Assembly: GCF_900110125.1 (NCBI RefSeq)
Contig: NZ_FOCN01000006.1
Coordinates: 1-64,000, forward strand
Origin: Cryobacterium luteum
GTDB taxonomy: Bacteria; Actinomycetota; Actinomycetes; Actinomycetales; Microbacteriaceae
Reading direction: 5' to 3'
DNA length: 64,000 nucleotides
Within the stretch, counting starts at the first letter, position 1. Every line of letters starts with the position of its first letter. Position numbers and translations under genes: made by a program. Below, piece after piece: positions 32,841 to 41,461 of the stretch. The notes beneath the pieces are model-generated. The model searched no databases. It worked only from the letters and a program-made list of their open reading frames with translations, and was not told the DNA's origin.

Positions 32841-33617
32841 TTACTCGACGGGCGCGGTGACCGTGTTGCTCTGCAGGGTGACGGCCGTCTGGGCCAGCAG
32901 GCGACCGTTGATGGTCGCTCCGGTCTTCATGGCGATCATCGTGTGGCTGAGAATGGTGCCCTCGAAGTGCGCGGTCGTGCCGATCGCGACGGATCCGGCG
33001 ACCTGCCAGAACACGTTTTTGGCTTGCACGTCGCCGGCCAGCACGACGTTCTTGGCGGAGGCCTGTTCCAGGTCCTTGGAGATCTGGAAGATGAAGACGT
33101 CCTCGGAGGTTCCGGTGAGCGTGACATCGGTGGAGATGTTCACGTCGGTGCCCCACTTGTAGAGGCCCTGGGTGAGGGTCAGGCCACCGATTTCGCCGGC
33201 ACCGAGGTTGATGTAGTCGGGGGTGGTGCGCCCCGCAGCATCGGTGTACGCGATCTCGAGGTCGCTGACGGCCTCGGTGAGATAGGTTTCGTCGGTGACC
33301 TTGCAGGAGGGGCCTTCGGCATCGACGCTGTAGATCGTTCCGTTGCTCACCTCCGGGCAGGTCAGGTGAATTGCGGCGCCGGAGATGGGGCTCGCACCGA
33401 CGTTGCCGCTGACCGACGACGCGTAGACATCCGTGATGCCTGACTTGGACAGGATGGCGAACGTGCCGGCCTCGCCGAGATCGACGACGGCGCGCGGTGT
33501 GGACTCGACGGCGACGGCTCCGCCGACTCCGATGCTGCCGACGCCCATGATGCTCACGGCGAGCAGGGCGCCGAGAAGTCGCTTGCGCGACGGTGAAAGC
33601 TGTGTACTCGTGCTCAT
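32841..33617 (-). CDS. Secreted ice-binding (DUF3494) protein
   Basis: 258 residues. The signal peptide is MSTSTQLSPSRKRLLGALLAVSIMGVGSIGVGGAVA. The body is a DUF3494 beta-solenoid: DLGEAGTFAILSKSGITDVYASSVSGNVGASPI at the start, TLTQGLYKWGTDVNISTDVTLTG, VFIFQISKDL, NVFWQVAGSVAIGTTAHFEGTILSHTMIAMKTGATINGRLLAQTAVTL at the end. Members bind ice and inhibit recrystallisation, and are typical of cold-living microbes. GAGGGAAG precedes the ATG. A 256-base non-coding region lies upstream. Confidence 0.93.
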   Translation of the reverse strand: MSTSTQLSPSRKRLLGALLAVSIMGVGSIGVGGAVAVESTPRAVVDLGEAGTFAILSKSGITDVYASSVSGNVGASPISGAAIHLTCPEVSNGTIYSVDAEGPSCKVTDETYLTEAVSDLEIAYTDAAGRTTPDYINLGAGEIGGLTLTQGLYKWGTDVNISTDVTLTGTSEDVFIFQISKDLEQASAKNVVLAGDVQAKNVFWQVAGSVAIGTTAHFEGTILSHTMIAMKTGATINGRLLAQTAVTLQSNTVTAPVE

Positions 33618-33873
33618 GTTATTTCTTCCCTCTCCAAGGACCCGCACGATGCGGGTCGGGGCAGGGCCACGCGCGAGCATGGCCACCGATGCTGCACATC
33701 GGGTTTCTTCCGTTGACCGGGCTCGCAGGGATGTGACGCCCCCAAGCCCCAGCTGCCGTGTCCTCCGGGTGCCGCCCGCACATGCGTTCGTACGCTCCCA
33801 CGACAAAAGTTTCCAACGAATAGAATCTGTCTAACCCCAGACTAGGGGTAATGCGGGGGGTTTGGGAGACGGC
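33618..33873. other. Promoter/leader region of the ice-binding protein gene
   Basis: About 255 bases without a gene. It contains an inverted repeat ACCCC(AGACTA)GGGGT at 33834-33849, directly after the end of the phosphatase gene, which could be its terminator. The long remaining stretch would form a leader for the ice-binding mRNA. No clear promoter boxes were identified. Confidence 0.35.
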
Positions 33874-34473
33874 CTAGACGACCGGGTCCATGGAGCTCAG
33901 ATGGCAGGCATCGTTCCACATTTGCAGCACGCGGTTCTCGCGCTCCCAGCCGAGGGTCGAGACGGTGGCGGTGCCCAGGCTGAGGCTTTTGCCGGCGACT
34001 GCGGGCAACCCCATCCAACGGGCAGTCATGATGCGCAGAAAGTGTCCGTGGGCGAAGACGGCCACGCGGCCCTCGGCCGCGAGGCACGTCTCAATGGCGA
34101 GGTCGGCGCGTGCGCCCACCTCCTCGACGGATTCGCCCCCCGGAATCGGGTTTCCCCACACCGTCCATCCGGCAATTTCTGAGCGGATGTCCTCGGTGCG
34201 GCGCCCCTCGTAGACCCCGTAATCCCACTCCAGCACGTCGTCGCTCGCCACGCCCTGAGCGCCGTAGCCGGCTCGTTCCATGGTCTCCCAAGCCCGCACG
34301 AGCGGGCTCGCATAGACCCGATCGAAGTGTTCGCCGTCGAGCATCTCGCCGAGGGCATCCGCTTGTTGGCGACCGAAGTCGGTCAGTGGAACGTCGGTGC
34401 GGCCGGTGTGCTGGCCGGAGATGCTCCACTCCGTCTGGCCGTGGCGGATAAGAACGATGTCGTTCTGGGTCAT
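33874..34473 (-). CDS. Histidine phosphatase (phosphoglycerate mutase-like)
   Basis: 199 residues. The catalytic RHG motif is in VLIRHGQTEWSISGQHTGRTDVPLT. The acidic partner region (YGVYEGRR) and the second His in VAVFAHGHFLRI complete the phosphohistidine site. Such proteins hydrolyse phosphate esters or act as cofactor-dependent mutases; the length and GQHTGRTDVPLT fit the broad-specificity phosphatase (GpmB/CobC-like) group. It stands alone on the minus strand. Confidence 0.9.
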   Translation of the reverse strand: MTQNDIVLIRHGQTEWSISGQHTGRTDVPLTDFGRQQADALGEMLDGEHFDRVYASPLVRAWETMERAGYGAQGVASDDVLEWDYGVYEGRRTEDIRSEIAGWTVWGNPIPGGESVEEVGARADLAIETCLAAEGRVAVFAHGHFLRIMTARWMGLPAVAGKSLSLGTATVSTLGWERENRVLQMWNDACHLSSMDPVV

Positions 34474-34656
34474 GCAGCTCCCTCAAATGTGCCGAAGACG
34501 GGCTTCGGCGCATCAAGTCTACGTTTCACCCACCCACCAGCTCTTCGGGAGGCTGGATGCCACCTGCGCATGTTCCAACTGGCCCCTGATGTTCAATTTC
34601 GCCCTGCGGCAGAGTCGTAGGCTGGAGGCATAGCCATCAAGTCTGAGACGGGTGCC

Positions 34657-35412
34657 ATGAGGGTCATAAGTTACAACCTCCGCAAGAATCGTGCCAGCGG
34701 CGAACTCGTCGCCCTGGCCGAGCGTTACACTCCCAACATCCTGTGCCTGCAGGAATGCAACACCGTCGACCTGCCGGCCGAGGTCGGCAACCTGCACCTG
34801 GCCGATGCCACCCGGCGAAACCGGCTCGGCCTCGCCATCTACTACAACAAGGACCGCTACACCGCGATCAAGACCCAGACCTTCGCTCTCAAAAAGTCCC
34901 TGCACGATCGTCTCGCCGCCCCCGCCCACGAGCGACTGATCGCCACCCGCCTCATCGACAATGTCGCGCAACGGGAGCTCGTCGTCGCTTCCTTTCACGC
35001 CGCGCCGCTGACCGCCCTCAACTCCCTGCGCCGAAACCAAATCCGCACCGCCCACGAAGAGCTGAGCCTGCTGGGACCGGGCCTGCCCACCCTCATGGTC
35101 GGCGACTACAACTACCCCATCTTTCAGGGCAAGCTCGGCAACAAGGTAAATCAGTCCGGCTACGACCTCACGCTCAGCGACACGCGCACCTACACCCGCT
35201 ACAAGTTCTTTCGCGGGCACTTCGACCTTGCGACCTCGATGGGGCTAGCCATCACCAACGTCGAAACCCTGCCGCAGGGTACCTCCGACCACATGCCCAT
35301 TCTCGTGACGGCCACCTACCCCGACGAGCAAATGATGCAAACGGATGCCGCGCACCACCTTTCACATCCCGCCGAGTCGGTGTCGGTCGAGGGCGTTGAC
35401 TTCAGCATCTGA
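34657..35412 (+). CDS. Endonuclease/exonuclease/phosphatase (EEP)-family protein
   Basis: 251 residues. EEP-fold motifs in order: MRVISYNLRKN (Asn), ILCLQECNTVDL (metal Glu), VVASFHAAPL, LMVGDYNYP (Asp/Asn, where GDFN is usual) and GTSDHMPIL (catalytic SDHxP). It is probably a metal-dependent phosphodiesterase, but the substrate (DNA, phospholipid or phosphate ester) cannot be told. There is no signal peptide, so it is cytosolic. It is preceded by a non-coding stretch of about 180 bases. Confidence 0.87.
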   Translation: MRVISYNLRKNRASGELVALAERYTPNILCLQECNTVDLPAEVGNLHLADATRRNRLGLAIYYNKDRYTAIKTQTFALKKSLHDRLAAPAHERLIATRLIDNVAQRELVVASFHAAPLTALNSLRRNQIRTAHEELSLLGPGLPTLMVGDYNYPIFQGKLGNKVNQSGYDLTLSDTRTYTRYKFFRGHFDLATSMGLAITNVETLPQGTSDHMPILVTATYPDEQMMQTDAAHHLSHPAESVSVEGVDFSI

Positions 35413-35574
35413 AGCCCGTCTGAATCGCGCGAGGAACCGAGCTGATGATCGTGGATTGGCCGAAAAGCTAAGGAACGGTCATCGCCACCACCCAAATGAA
35501 CGTAACGTTGATAGGCGGTATGCACGTTCGGCTTTTCCGGGTGACGCGAGCCGCAAAACGAAAGGTTTTCCCTC

Positions 35575-36492
35575 TTGGACGACGAATGCATCCACGGACT
35601 CGAGGGCCAATTGTGCGCCCTGTGCTATCCCAAAGTTGTGACTGAGCCGGCGACGCCGGTGAAGAAGACCCGCGCCCCGAAGTTGTCCTCCCTGCGCGAC
35701 CCGTTGCCGACCGCTGCCACGCCGGCCGCCCGCGCAGCTCGCCCGGTTCGCGTCGCCGGCGCCCCCCGCCCCGTACGTGCCGAGAAAGCGTCGACGGACA
35801 ACGTCGACGAGCAGCGCGTGTATCACCTCACCCACATCAGCAACCTCGCCTCGATTCTTCACGACGGCCACCTGTCGGCCAACGCGGCACTCACCACCCG
35901 CCCGGCAGTGGACATCTCGGCGGCAGCGACGCGCGAAACCCGTCGGGGCGCCCGTGTCACCGGCGCTGATCGCAGCGTCGCCGAGTACGTGCCGTTCTTT
36001 CTTTCGCCGAATGCGAGCGTGTGGGAAAACATTCGCGCTGAGCAGGCAGACCCGCGCCTCGCCCTCGACAGCCACGGCTCGGAAGCCTTCGACTTCGTCA
36101 TGCTCGTGAGCACGGTCAAAACGATCAACGACGGGCTCGCCGCCCGCGCCGCGGCGCCCACTGACGCCGACGATGATGATGAGGCCCCCCACATTCCCAG
36201 CCTGGTCGCCGTCACCAACGGTGACGCTGCCGCACCGCTCACCCGTTTCGGTGCCACACCCGCGACCGCCGAGCGCATGCTGCAGACCCTGCGCGCCGAG
36301 ACCGACGGCACCATGCTTCTCGAAGCCGAGCTGCTCGTGCCCGACGCGGTGCCGATGGAACTGATCACGCTCATCGGCGTCTGCAATGACAATGTGCGCG
36401 CGACCGTGCGCGGCATCCTGAAGGCCAGCGCGTTCAAGCCCAAGGTTGCGGTCTACCCGCCGTGGTTCCACACCGCCGCTGACCCCCAGTAG
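35575..36492 (+). CDS. DarT-like ADP-ribosyltransferase (DUF4433) with N-terminal zinc knuckle
   Basis: 305 residues. The N-terminus has C5-x-H7 and C14-x2-C17 (CIHGLEGQLCALC), a probable zinc knuckle. A Pro/Ala/Arg-rich linker follows (~25-78). The DarT domain then runs RVYHLTHISNLASILHDGHLSANAAL, DISAAATRETRRGARV, YVPFFLSPNASVWENI, and LLEAELLVPDAVP, where E252 aligns with the catalytic Glu. DarT enzymes ADP-ribosylate thymidine in single-stranded DNA and are normally paired with the macrodomain antitoxin DarG, which is absent here. The start is TTG with AAAGG upstream. Confidence 0.85.
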   Translation: MDDECIHGLEGQLCALCYPKVVTEPATPVKKTRAPKLSSLRDPLPTAATPAARAARPVRVAGAPRPVRAEKASTDNVDEQRVYHLTHISNLASILHDGHLSANAALTTRPAVDISAAATRETRRGARVTGADRSVAEYVPFFLSPNASVWENIRAEQADPRLALDSHGSEAFDFVMLVSTVKTINDGLAARAAAPTDADDDDEAPHIPSLVAVTNGDAAAPLTRFGATPATAERMLQTLRAETDGTMLLEAELLVPDAVPMELITLIGVCNDNVRATVRGILKASAFKPKVAVYPPWFHTAADPQ

Positions 36493-36498
36493 CAATAC

Positions 36499-36567
36499 TT
36501 TCCGGGCCCGGGCCCGGAAACTGAGCCCATGATCAAGCATGGGCCCAGTTCCCCACGGTGGGCCCAG
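36499..36567. repeat. Cluster of nested palindromes between convergent genes
   Basis: A perfect 22-bp GC-rich palindrome (36499-36520) is followed by CCCATG(6)CATGGG (36526-36543). Two direct copies of TGGGCCCAG then start at 36540 and 36559, each containing the palindrome TGGGCCCA. It lies between the convergent DarT-like and MOSC genes. Strong hairpins on either strand make it a likely bidirectional terminator, although T-runs are absent. Confidence 0.6.
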
Positions 36568-36583
36568 ACGGCGGAGGCGCGTA

Positions 36584-37141
36584 CTAGACGACGTCGAGGG
36601 GGAGATGCTCGCCGACGGGCAGCTCCACCCGAATACCGTCGCCCGGATTCACGATTCCGCCGGTCATCACGACGCCCATGATGCCGCCGCGGCGCGCAAC
36701 GGTACCGCTGGCATCCGTTCTGATGAGCTGTTTCATCAGGCCTTTTTGAAAGCCGTTGATGAGTGAACACGGACTGCGCATGCCGGTGATCGAGACGACG
36801 GCCTCAGCGCCGAGGTGCAGGCGGGTGCCGAGCGGCAGCAGCATCAGGTTGATTCCGCGTGTCGTGAGGTTCTCGCCGAGTTCTCCCGGCGCCACGACGT
36901 AGCCGGTGGGCACAAGGTCATCGAACAGCTCGGCGGCCATGAAATGCACCTGGCAGAGATTCGGCGCCGCAGGATTGCGCTTCTTCGCGTACCGGTGCTG
37001 CACCGTTGCGCCGGCGTGCGAGTCGCCCTCGACGCCGATTCCGGCCAGCAAGCGGATGCTGCTCACCACCGGCTTGCTGAACCGGTGCGCGTCGTCGCGG
37101 CTGACGGAAATCACCGTGCCGGCAGGCCTGTCGAGTGTCAT
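36584..37141 (-). CDS. MOSC-domain protein
   Basis: 185 residues. VISVSRDDAHRFSKPVVSSIRLLAGIGVEGDSHAG, LCQVHFMAAELFDDL, GELGENLTTRGI and VVSITGMRSPC follow the MOSC fold with its conserved Cys (C in SPCSLIN). MOSC domains carry sulfur or molybdenum cofactor in sulfurase C-termini; stand-alone members are thought to take part in Moco-dependent detoxification. The start is at MTLDRP, since upstream residues are not family-like. Confidence 0.9.
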   Translation of the reverse strand: MTLDRPAGTVISVSRDDAHRFSKPVVSSIRLLAGIGVEGDSHAGATVQHRYAKKRNPAAPNLCQVHFMAAELFDDLVPTGYVVAPGELGENLTTRGINLMLLPLGTRLHLGAEAVVSITGMRSPCSLINGFQKGLMKQLIRTDASGTVARRGGIMGVVMTGGIVNPGDGIRVELPVGEHLPLDVV

Positions 37142-37279
37142 GCCAACGATTCTGTCACAGCGCACGCACGTTCGAACGGATGCCCACAACACCCGAAAAT
37201 GCAGGCGTTACCGTGTTTGCGTCGAGCGGTTGACGCGCTGGCATGCGGGGCATACATTTCATCAGTGGAAAGGTTGCCG

Positions 37280-37573
37280 ATGACCAATGTTGCCCCTGAC
37301 AGTCCCGCCCAGAACGACGACACCCGGGAGGCACCCGTGCCCTACCCGGGCGACGAACCGGCACCGCACATCAGTCGGCCCTACCGAGCCCTGGAACGGG
37401 AGCTGGAACGAGCCGTGCGTGACCGCGCGGAGATCAACCTGCGCGTCACCGCGGCGGTCAACGCGATGCGGGAGGGCGGTTCCTCCTGGGCCGTTATTGC
37501 ACGCATCCTCGGTACCGCTCCGCAGACCGCGCACAAGAAATACAGCAAGCCGCGCCCTCCGCACGAGGACTGA
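37280..37573 (+). CDS. Small protein with possible helix-turn-helix
   Basis: 97 residues. The N-terminal half is disordered-looking (Asp/Pro-rich). The C-terminal half (LERELERAVRDRAEINLRVTAAVNAMREGGSSWAVIARILGTAPQTAHKKYS) has the size and pattern of a helix-turn-helix (SWAVIARILGTAPQTAHKKY). AAAGG precedes ATG 37280. A longer open frame in this phase begins at 36815, but it overlaps the MOSC gene on the other strand. DNA binding is a guess. Confidence 0.55.
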   Translation: MTNVAPDSPAQNDDTREAPVPYPGDEPAPHISRPYRALERELERAVRDRAEINLRVTAAVNAMREGGSSWAVIARILGTAPQTAHKKYSKPRPPHED

Positions 37574-37718
37574 ACGACGGCAGTCACCCCCGGGGCGGCC
37601 CGGCTGCCGGGGGCCGCACTTCGGGCCTGCGGCCCTCGGTCGGGGTGATGGCATTGTGGCCCAGATCCAGGTGCGGTGATATGGTCTCGAGGCAAATTCT
37701 CCTCAATGAAAGGACCCC

Positions 37719-38198
37719 ATGCACGCCTCCGAAACACTCAGCAACAACCTGCAGGCCGTTCTGGTCGACCTGATCGAGCTGCACGTGCAGGGCAAACAGG
37801 CGCACTGGAGCGTCGTCGGCAAGAACTTTCGTGACCTGCACCTGCAACTCGACGAGATCATTCTCGATGCCCGCGAATTCTCCGACGAAGTGGCCGAGCG
37901 GATGCGCGCCCTGGACGCCATGCCCGATGGCCGCAGCGAGACGGTCACCAAAACCACCAGCCTGCCGAAATTTCCCGACGGCGAGGTCGACACCGCGGAG
38001 ACGGTGACCCTCATCACCGAACGGCTCGACGCGACCGTCGACACCATGCGCAAGGTGCACGATGCGGTCGACGAGGAAGACCCCACGAGCGCCGACATCC
38101 TGCACGCCTTCATCGAAAAGCTCGAGCAGTATTCCTGGATGGTCAGCGCGGAGAACCGCAAACCGCGCAAGCGCTCAGCGGCCAAGTCCAAGTCCTGA
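37719..38198 (+). CDS. dps: Dps-family DNA-protection ferritin
   Basis: 159 residues. The four-helix Dps fold is recognised by QAVLVDLIELHVQGKQAHWSVVGKNFRDLHLQLDEI and ARE/FSDEVAERMRALDAMPDGR. The inter-subunit ferroxidase residues His (QAHW), Asp (HLQLDEI) and Glu are in place. The Lys/Arg-rich tail (RKPRKRSAAKSKS) is typical of Dps proteins that bind DNA through the C-terminus. It oxidises iron with peroxide and shields the nucleoid in starvation. GAAAGGAC precedes the ATG. Confidence 0.93.
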   Translation: MHASETLSNNLQAVLVDLIELHVQGKQAHWSVVGKNFRDLHLQLDEIILDAREFSDEVAERMRALDAMPDGRSETVTKTTSLPKFPDGEVDTAETVTLITERLDATVDTMRKVHDAVDEEDPTSADILHAFIEKLEQYSWMVSAENRKPRKRSAAKSKS

Positions 38199-38223
38199 CG
38201 CACGCTAGCCGCGACGGGGCATC

Positions 38224-39252
38224 ATGAGGGTTGAATCGAACGTGCGGCCAAGCGGGCTTCGCAGCGACCTCGCCGATTCCGCCGGCGCGGTCAACGGTGA
38301 CGCGCGGCGAGCGCTGGTGCTCGCGAGCGGTCTGGCATCCATCCCCTATGCGGGGGAGGGGTGCACGGCACAGCTCTTCGACACCCTGTCGACGCTTGCT
38401 GCGGCCGACCTCACCGCGGCCCGGGTCGCCGAGGCTCACCTGGACGCCCTCGCGATACTGCACCAGGCTGGTCGCCCGGCCCGGCCCGACCAGACCTGGG
38501 GTGTGTTCGCGGCTGAAGGCCCGGGAACAGCGCTCACGGCCACCCGAACCGGCGACCGGTGGCGGCTCGATGGCACCAAGCTGTGGTGTTCGCTGGCCGG
38601 TTTGCTCAGTCACGCGCTCGTGACGGCACACGTGGTGGGTGCGGCCGGTGACCGGGGACGTCGTCTCTTCGCGGTCGACCTGCGCCACCCCGGGGTGACC
38701 GCGCACGACGACGTCTGGGTGGCCCGCGGGCTGTCCGAGGTGACGAGTGGCCCGGTGGACTTTGTCGCCGTCACCGCCGATGCGGTCGGTGACCAAGGAT
38801 GGTACCTGCGTCGACCCGGGTTCGCCTGGGGCGGCATCGGCGTGGCTGCTGTTTGGTGGGGTGGCGCCGTGGGCGTTGCCCGCACCCTGTACGCCGCTGC
38901 CGAGCGCCGCCCTCCCGACCAGATTGGCCTCGCCCACCTCGGCGCGGTTGACCTCGCGGTGACGGGGTCAAGACTCGCGATCGCCGCGGCGGCGGCAGCC
39001 ATTGACGCCGGTGAGGCAGACGGTTCGGCGGGTTCCCTGCTCGCCGCGCGTGTGCGCGGAATCGTCGCTCGCAGCGTCGACGAGGTCATATTCCATGTCG
39101 GGCATGCGCTCGGGCCGGCCCCGCTCGCGCTCGACGCACGGCACGCCCAACGGGTGGCCGACCTGCAACTGTATGTGCGCCAACACCACGCCGAGCGCGA
39201 CGATGCTGCGCTCGGCGAGATGCTCGTGACGAGGGGGAGTGCACCGTGGTGA
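38224..39252 (+). CDS. Acyl-CoA dehydrogenase-like flavoprotein
   Basis: 342 residues, shorter than classical acyl-CoA dehydrogenases (~380). The middle domain reads FAAEGPGTALTATRTGDRWRLDGTKLWCSLAG, corresponding to the flavin-binding strand region. A C-terminal helical domain follows (GIGVAAVWWGGAVGVARTLYAAAERR...VRQHH). It is the first gene of a four-gene operon and overlaps the deacetylase/methyltransferase start by 4-7 bases. The usual catalytic Glu region is not obvious. It may desaturate or oxidise an intermediate made by the downstream sugar enzymes. Confidence 0.78.
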   Translation: MRVESNVRPSGLRSDLADSAGAVNGDARRALVLASGLASIPYAGEGCTAQLFDTLSTLAAADLTAARVAEAHLDALAILHQAGRPARPDQTWGVFAAEGPGTALTATRTGDRWRLDGTKLWCSLAGLLSHALVTAHVVGAAGDRGRRLFAVDLRHPGVTAHDDVWVARGLSEVTSGPVDFVAVTADAVGDQGWYLRRPGFAWGGIGVAAVWWGGAVGVARTLYAAAERRPPDQIGLAHLGAVDLAVTGSRLAIAAAAAAIDAGEADGSAGSLLAARVRGIVARSVDEVIFHVGHALGPAPLALDARHAQRVADLQLYVRQHHAERDDAALGEMLVTRGSAPW

Positions 39253-40691
39253 CATTCAGTCATTCCGACAACGGAACGCCCGAGAAGGTCTGGGAAGCCG
39301 CCCACTGGCCCGATCGGTTCAGCTCGCTCGGCCTCGACGCCCTGGAGCGTCTGGTCGTGGTGTCGGCCCATCCCGACGACGAGAGCCTCGGCGTCGGCGG
39401 CCTCATCACCCATGTGGCCGGGCTCGGGCTGCCGATCGTCGTCATCGTGCTCAGCAACGGCGAAGCATCGCACCCGCAGTCCACCACCCACGACCCGGCA
39501 AGACTTGCACAGATTCGCCGTCTCGAAGTGACGGATGCTCTCGCTCACCTCGCCCCCGACGCGGAGATTCATCTGCTGGAACTTCCCGACGGCAAGCTGG
39601 CGGAGCACGTGGACCTGGCCGCGGGAGCGATCGCGGAAGCGATCGGCGATGCGGGTGATACGACCTGGGTTGTGGCACCGTGGCGAGCCGATCGGCATCC
39701 GGATCATGCTGCGGCCAGTGCGGCCGCCGAGCGGGCGGCCCGGGAACGCCGGGCGCGCCTGTTCGAGTATCCCATCTGGGCCTGGCACTGGTCGACCCCG
39801 GAAGACGTGGTCTGGTCCGGCGAATCTGTGCGCTTGTTCGACCTGCTTCCGGCCGAACGCAAGGCCAAGGCTCGAGCTTTGGCCCTGCATCGCAGCCAGG
39901 TGGGGTCGCTGTCGGATTCCCCCGGCGATGAAGCCATCGTGCCGGCCGAATTTCGGGCGCACTTCGCGCGGGACTACGAGACCTTGCTCGACATGACGGT
40001 GCGGGCGGCGCCGGATCCCGTTCCGCCTGCACCTCGCGCTCGGCGATCCTCGACGAGCGAAGCTTCGGTGCGGGCCGACCCGAATGAGACCCTCACCGCC
40101 GGGTACTTCGATGCGGTCTACGCATCGGGGCCCGACCCGTGGGGGTTTGAATCCCGCTGGTACGAGAAACGCAAACGCGCCGCGTTGATTGCAGCCCTGC
40201 CCCGGCAGCGGTTCTCGGCCGCACTCGAACTGGGCTGCTCAACCGGGGTACTGACCGCCGAACTGGCCGACCGCTGTGACACCCTGCTGTGTATCGACCT
40301 GGTCGAACGGCCGCTCGTCCTGGCCCGCGAACGGTTGGCCGGCCGATCGGGGGTCACCTTCGAGCGGCGCACCGTGCCGGGGGAATGGCCGGACGGATCC
40401 TTTGACCTGATCGTGCTGTCGGAAGTGGGATATTACTGCTCGGTGGCTGATCTGCGCCGCCTGCTCGAACGGTGCCGAGCCAGCCTCGCTCCGAATGGAG
40501 CGCTCGTAGCCTGTCACTGGCGGCATCCGGTCGCCGAGTATCCGATCACCGGTGATGCCGTGCACACCCAGCTCACCCACGTGGTGGGACTGCAACGCAC
40601 CGTGCACCACCTGGAGCGGGACTTCGTGCTCGAGGTGTACGAGCCGCGGCCCGCCCAGTCCGTGGCGCAGCGCGACGGGCTGGTTCCGTGA
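39246..40691 (+). CDS. PIG-L deacetylase fused to a NodS-like SAM methyltransferase
   Basis: 481 residues. Residues ~35-260 are a PIG-L/LmbE zinc deacetylase: VVSAHPDDESLGVGG (A41-HPDDE) and WRADRHPDHAAA (third zinc ligand), the type that removes acetyl from GlcNAc-containing substrates. Residues ~280-480 are a class I methyltransferase resembling nodulation NodS: DPWGFESRWYEKRKRAALI, ALELGCSTGVLT, LLCIDLV and DLIVLSEVGYY. NodS N-methylates a deacetylated glucosamine, so deacetylation then N-methylation in one chain is plausible. The start is GTG 39246 or 39249; the latter gives a GTGA overlap. Confidence 0.85.
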   Translation: MVTFSHSDNGTPEKVWEAAHWPDRFSSLGLDALERLVVVSAHPDDESLGVGGLITHVAGLGLPIVVIVLSNGEASHPQSTTHDPARLAQIRRLEVTDALAHLAPDAEIHLLELPDGKLAEHVDLAAGAIAEAIGDAGDTTWVVAPWRADRHPDHAAASAAAERAARERRARLFEYPIWAWHWSTPEDVVWSGESVRLFDLLPAERKAKARALALHRSQVGSLSDSPGDEAIVPAEFRAHFARDYETLLDMTVRAAPDPVPPAPRARRSSTSEASVRADPNETLTAGYFDAVYASGPDPWGFESRWYEKRKRAALIAALPRQRFSAALELGCSTGVLTAELADRCDTLLCIDLVERPLVLARERLAGRSGVTFERRTVPGEWPDGSFDLIVLSEVGYYCSVADLRRLLERCRASLAPNGALVACHWRHPVAEYPITGDAVHTQLTHVVGLQRTVHHLERDFVLEVYEPRPAQSVAQRDGLVP

Positions 40692-41461
40692 TCGGCGACG
40701 TGCCTGATGTTTCCGTGCCGATTGAATACGTGGCCGTCGTTGTTCCCGTGCGCGATGAGGAGGTGCTGCTGCCCCGCTGCCTGACCGCGCTCACCGCGGC
40801 GATTGGCACGCTGCGCGCCGTTCCCGAACCGGACCGCCCGCGAGTGATCGTGCTCCTGGTGTTTGATCGATGCACTGACCGGTCAGCGCGGGTGGCCGCA
40901 GACTGGACTGACTTCAGGCACCACGAGATCGACGCTGGAGCGGCGGGCGTGGCTCGCCGCGACGGCATTCGACACACCCTGGAACCCCTGCTGCCGGAGC
41001 GCACCGCCGCCGCGGCATCCGCTGCCCGCATCTGGATCGCGACGACCGATGCGGACTCGGCGGTGCCGCCGAACTGGCTCGTGACCCAGCTGGCGTTGGC
41101 CCGCAACGGCGCCGAGCTCGTGCTCGGAACGGTGCGACCCGACGACGACCTGGCCGCCCACGAACTACTGCGCTGGGAGGCGCTGCACACGATCGGTGAG
41201 GGGCATCCGCACATTCACGGCGCCAATCTGGGGGTGCGAGCCGACCGCTACCTCGCGGCGGGCGAGTTCGCGCCGGTGGACCGCGATGAGGACGTGCTGC
41301 TGGTGGCTGCCCTGCGCCGCCTCGGGGTCACCGAGGCGCGCACGGCGCTGATCCCGGTGCTGACCTCCGGCCGCCGGGTGGGGCGCGCCCCGGCCGGATT
41401 CGCCGGCTACCTGCGCGACCATGTCGACATCGAAGCGAAGAATGGCATCATGATCAGATGA
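40688..41461 (+). CDS. Family 2-like glycosyltransferase
   Basis: 257 residues. The GT-A fold is shown by VVVPVRDEEVLLPRCLTAL (nucleotide site), DRPRVIVLLVFDRCTDRS, WIATTDADSAVPPNW (DxD metal motif) and a WEALHTIGEGHPHIHGANLGVRADRY acceptor region with GEFAPVDRDEDV. There are no membrane helices. It overlaps the upstream gene by 4 bases (GTGA) and the downstream reductase by 4 (ATGA). It probably adds a sugar to the substrate handled by the deacetylase/methyltransferase. Confidence 0.87.
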   Translation: MIGDVPDVSVPIEYVAVVVPVRDEEVLLPRCLTALTAAIGTLRAVPEPDRPRVIVLLVFDRCTDRSARVAADWTDFRHHEIDAGAAGVARRDGIRHTLEPLLPERTAAAASAARIWIATTDADSAVPPNWLVTQLALARNGAELVLGTVRPDDDLAAHELLRWEALHTIGEGHPHIHGANLGVRADRYLAAGEFAPVDRDEDVLLVAALRRLGVTEARTALIPVLTSGRRVGRAPAGFAGYLRDHVDIEAKNGIMIR

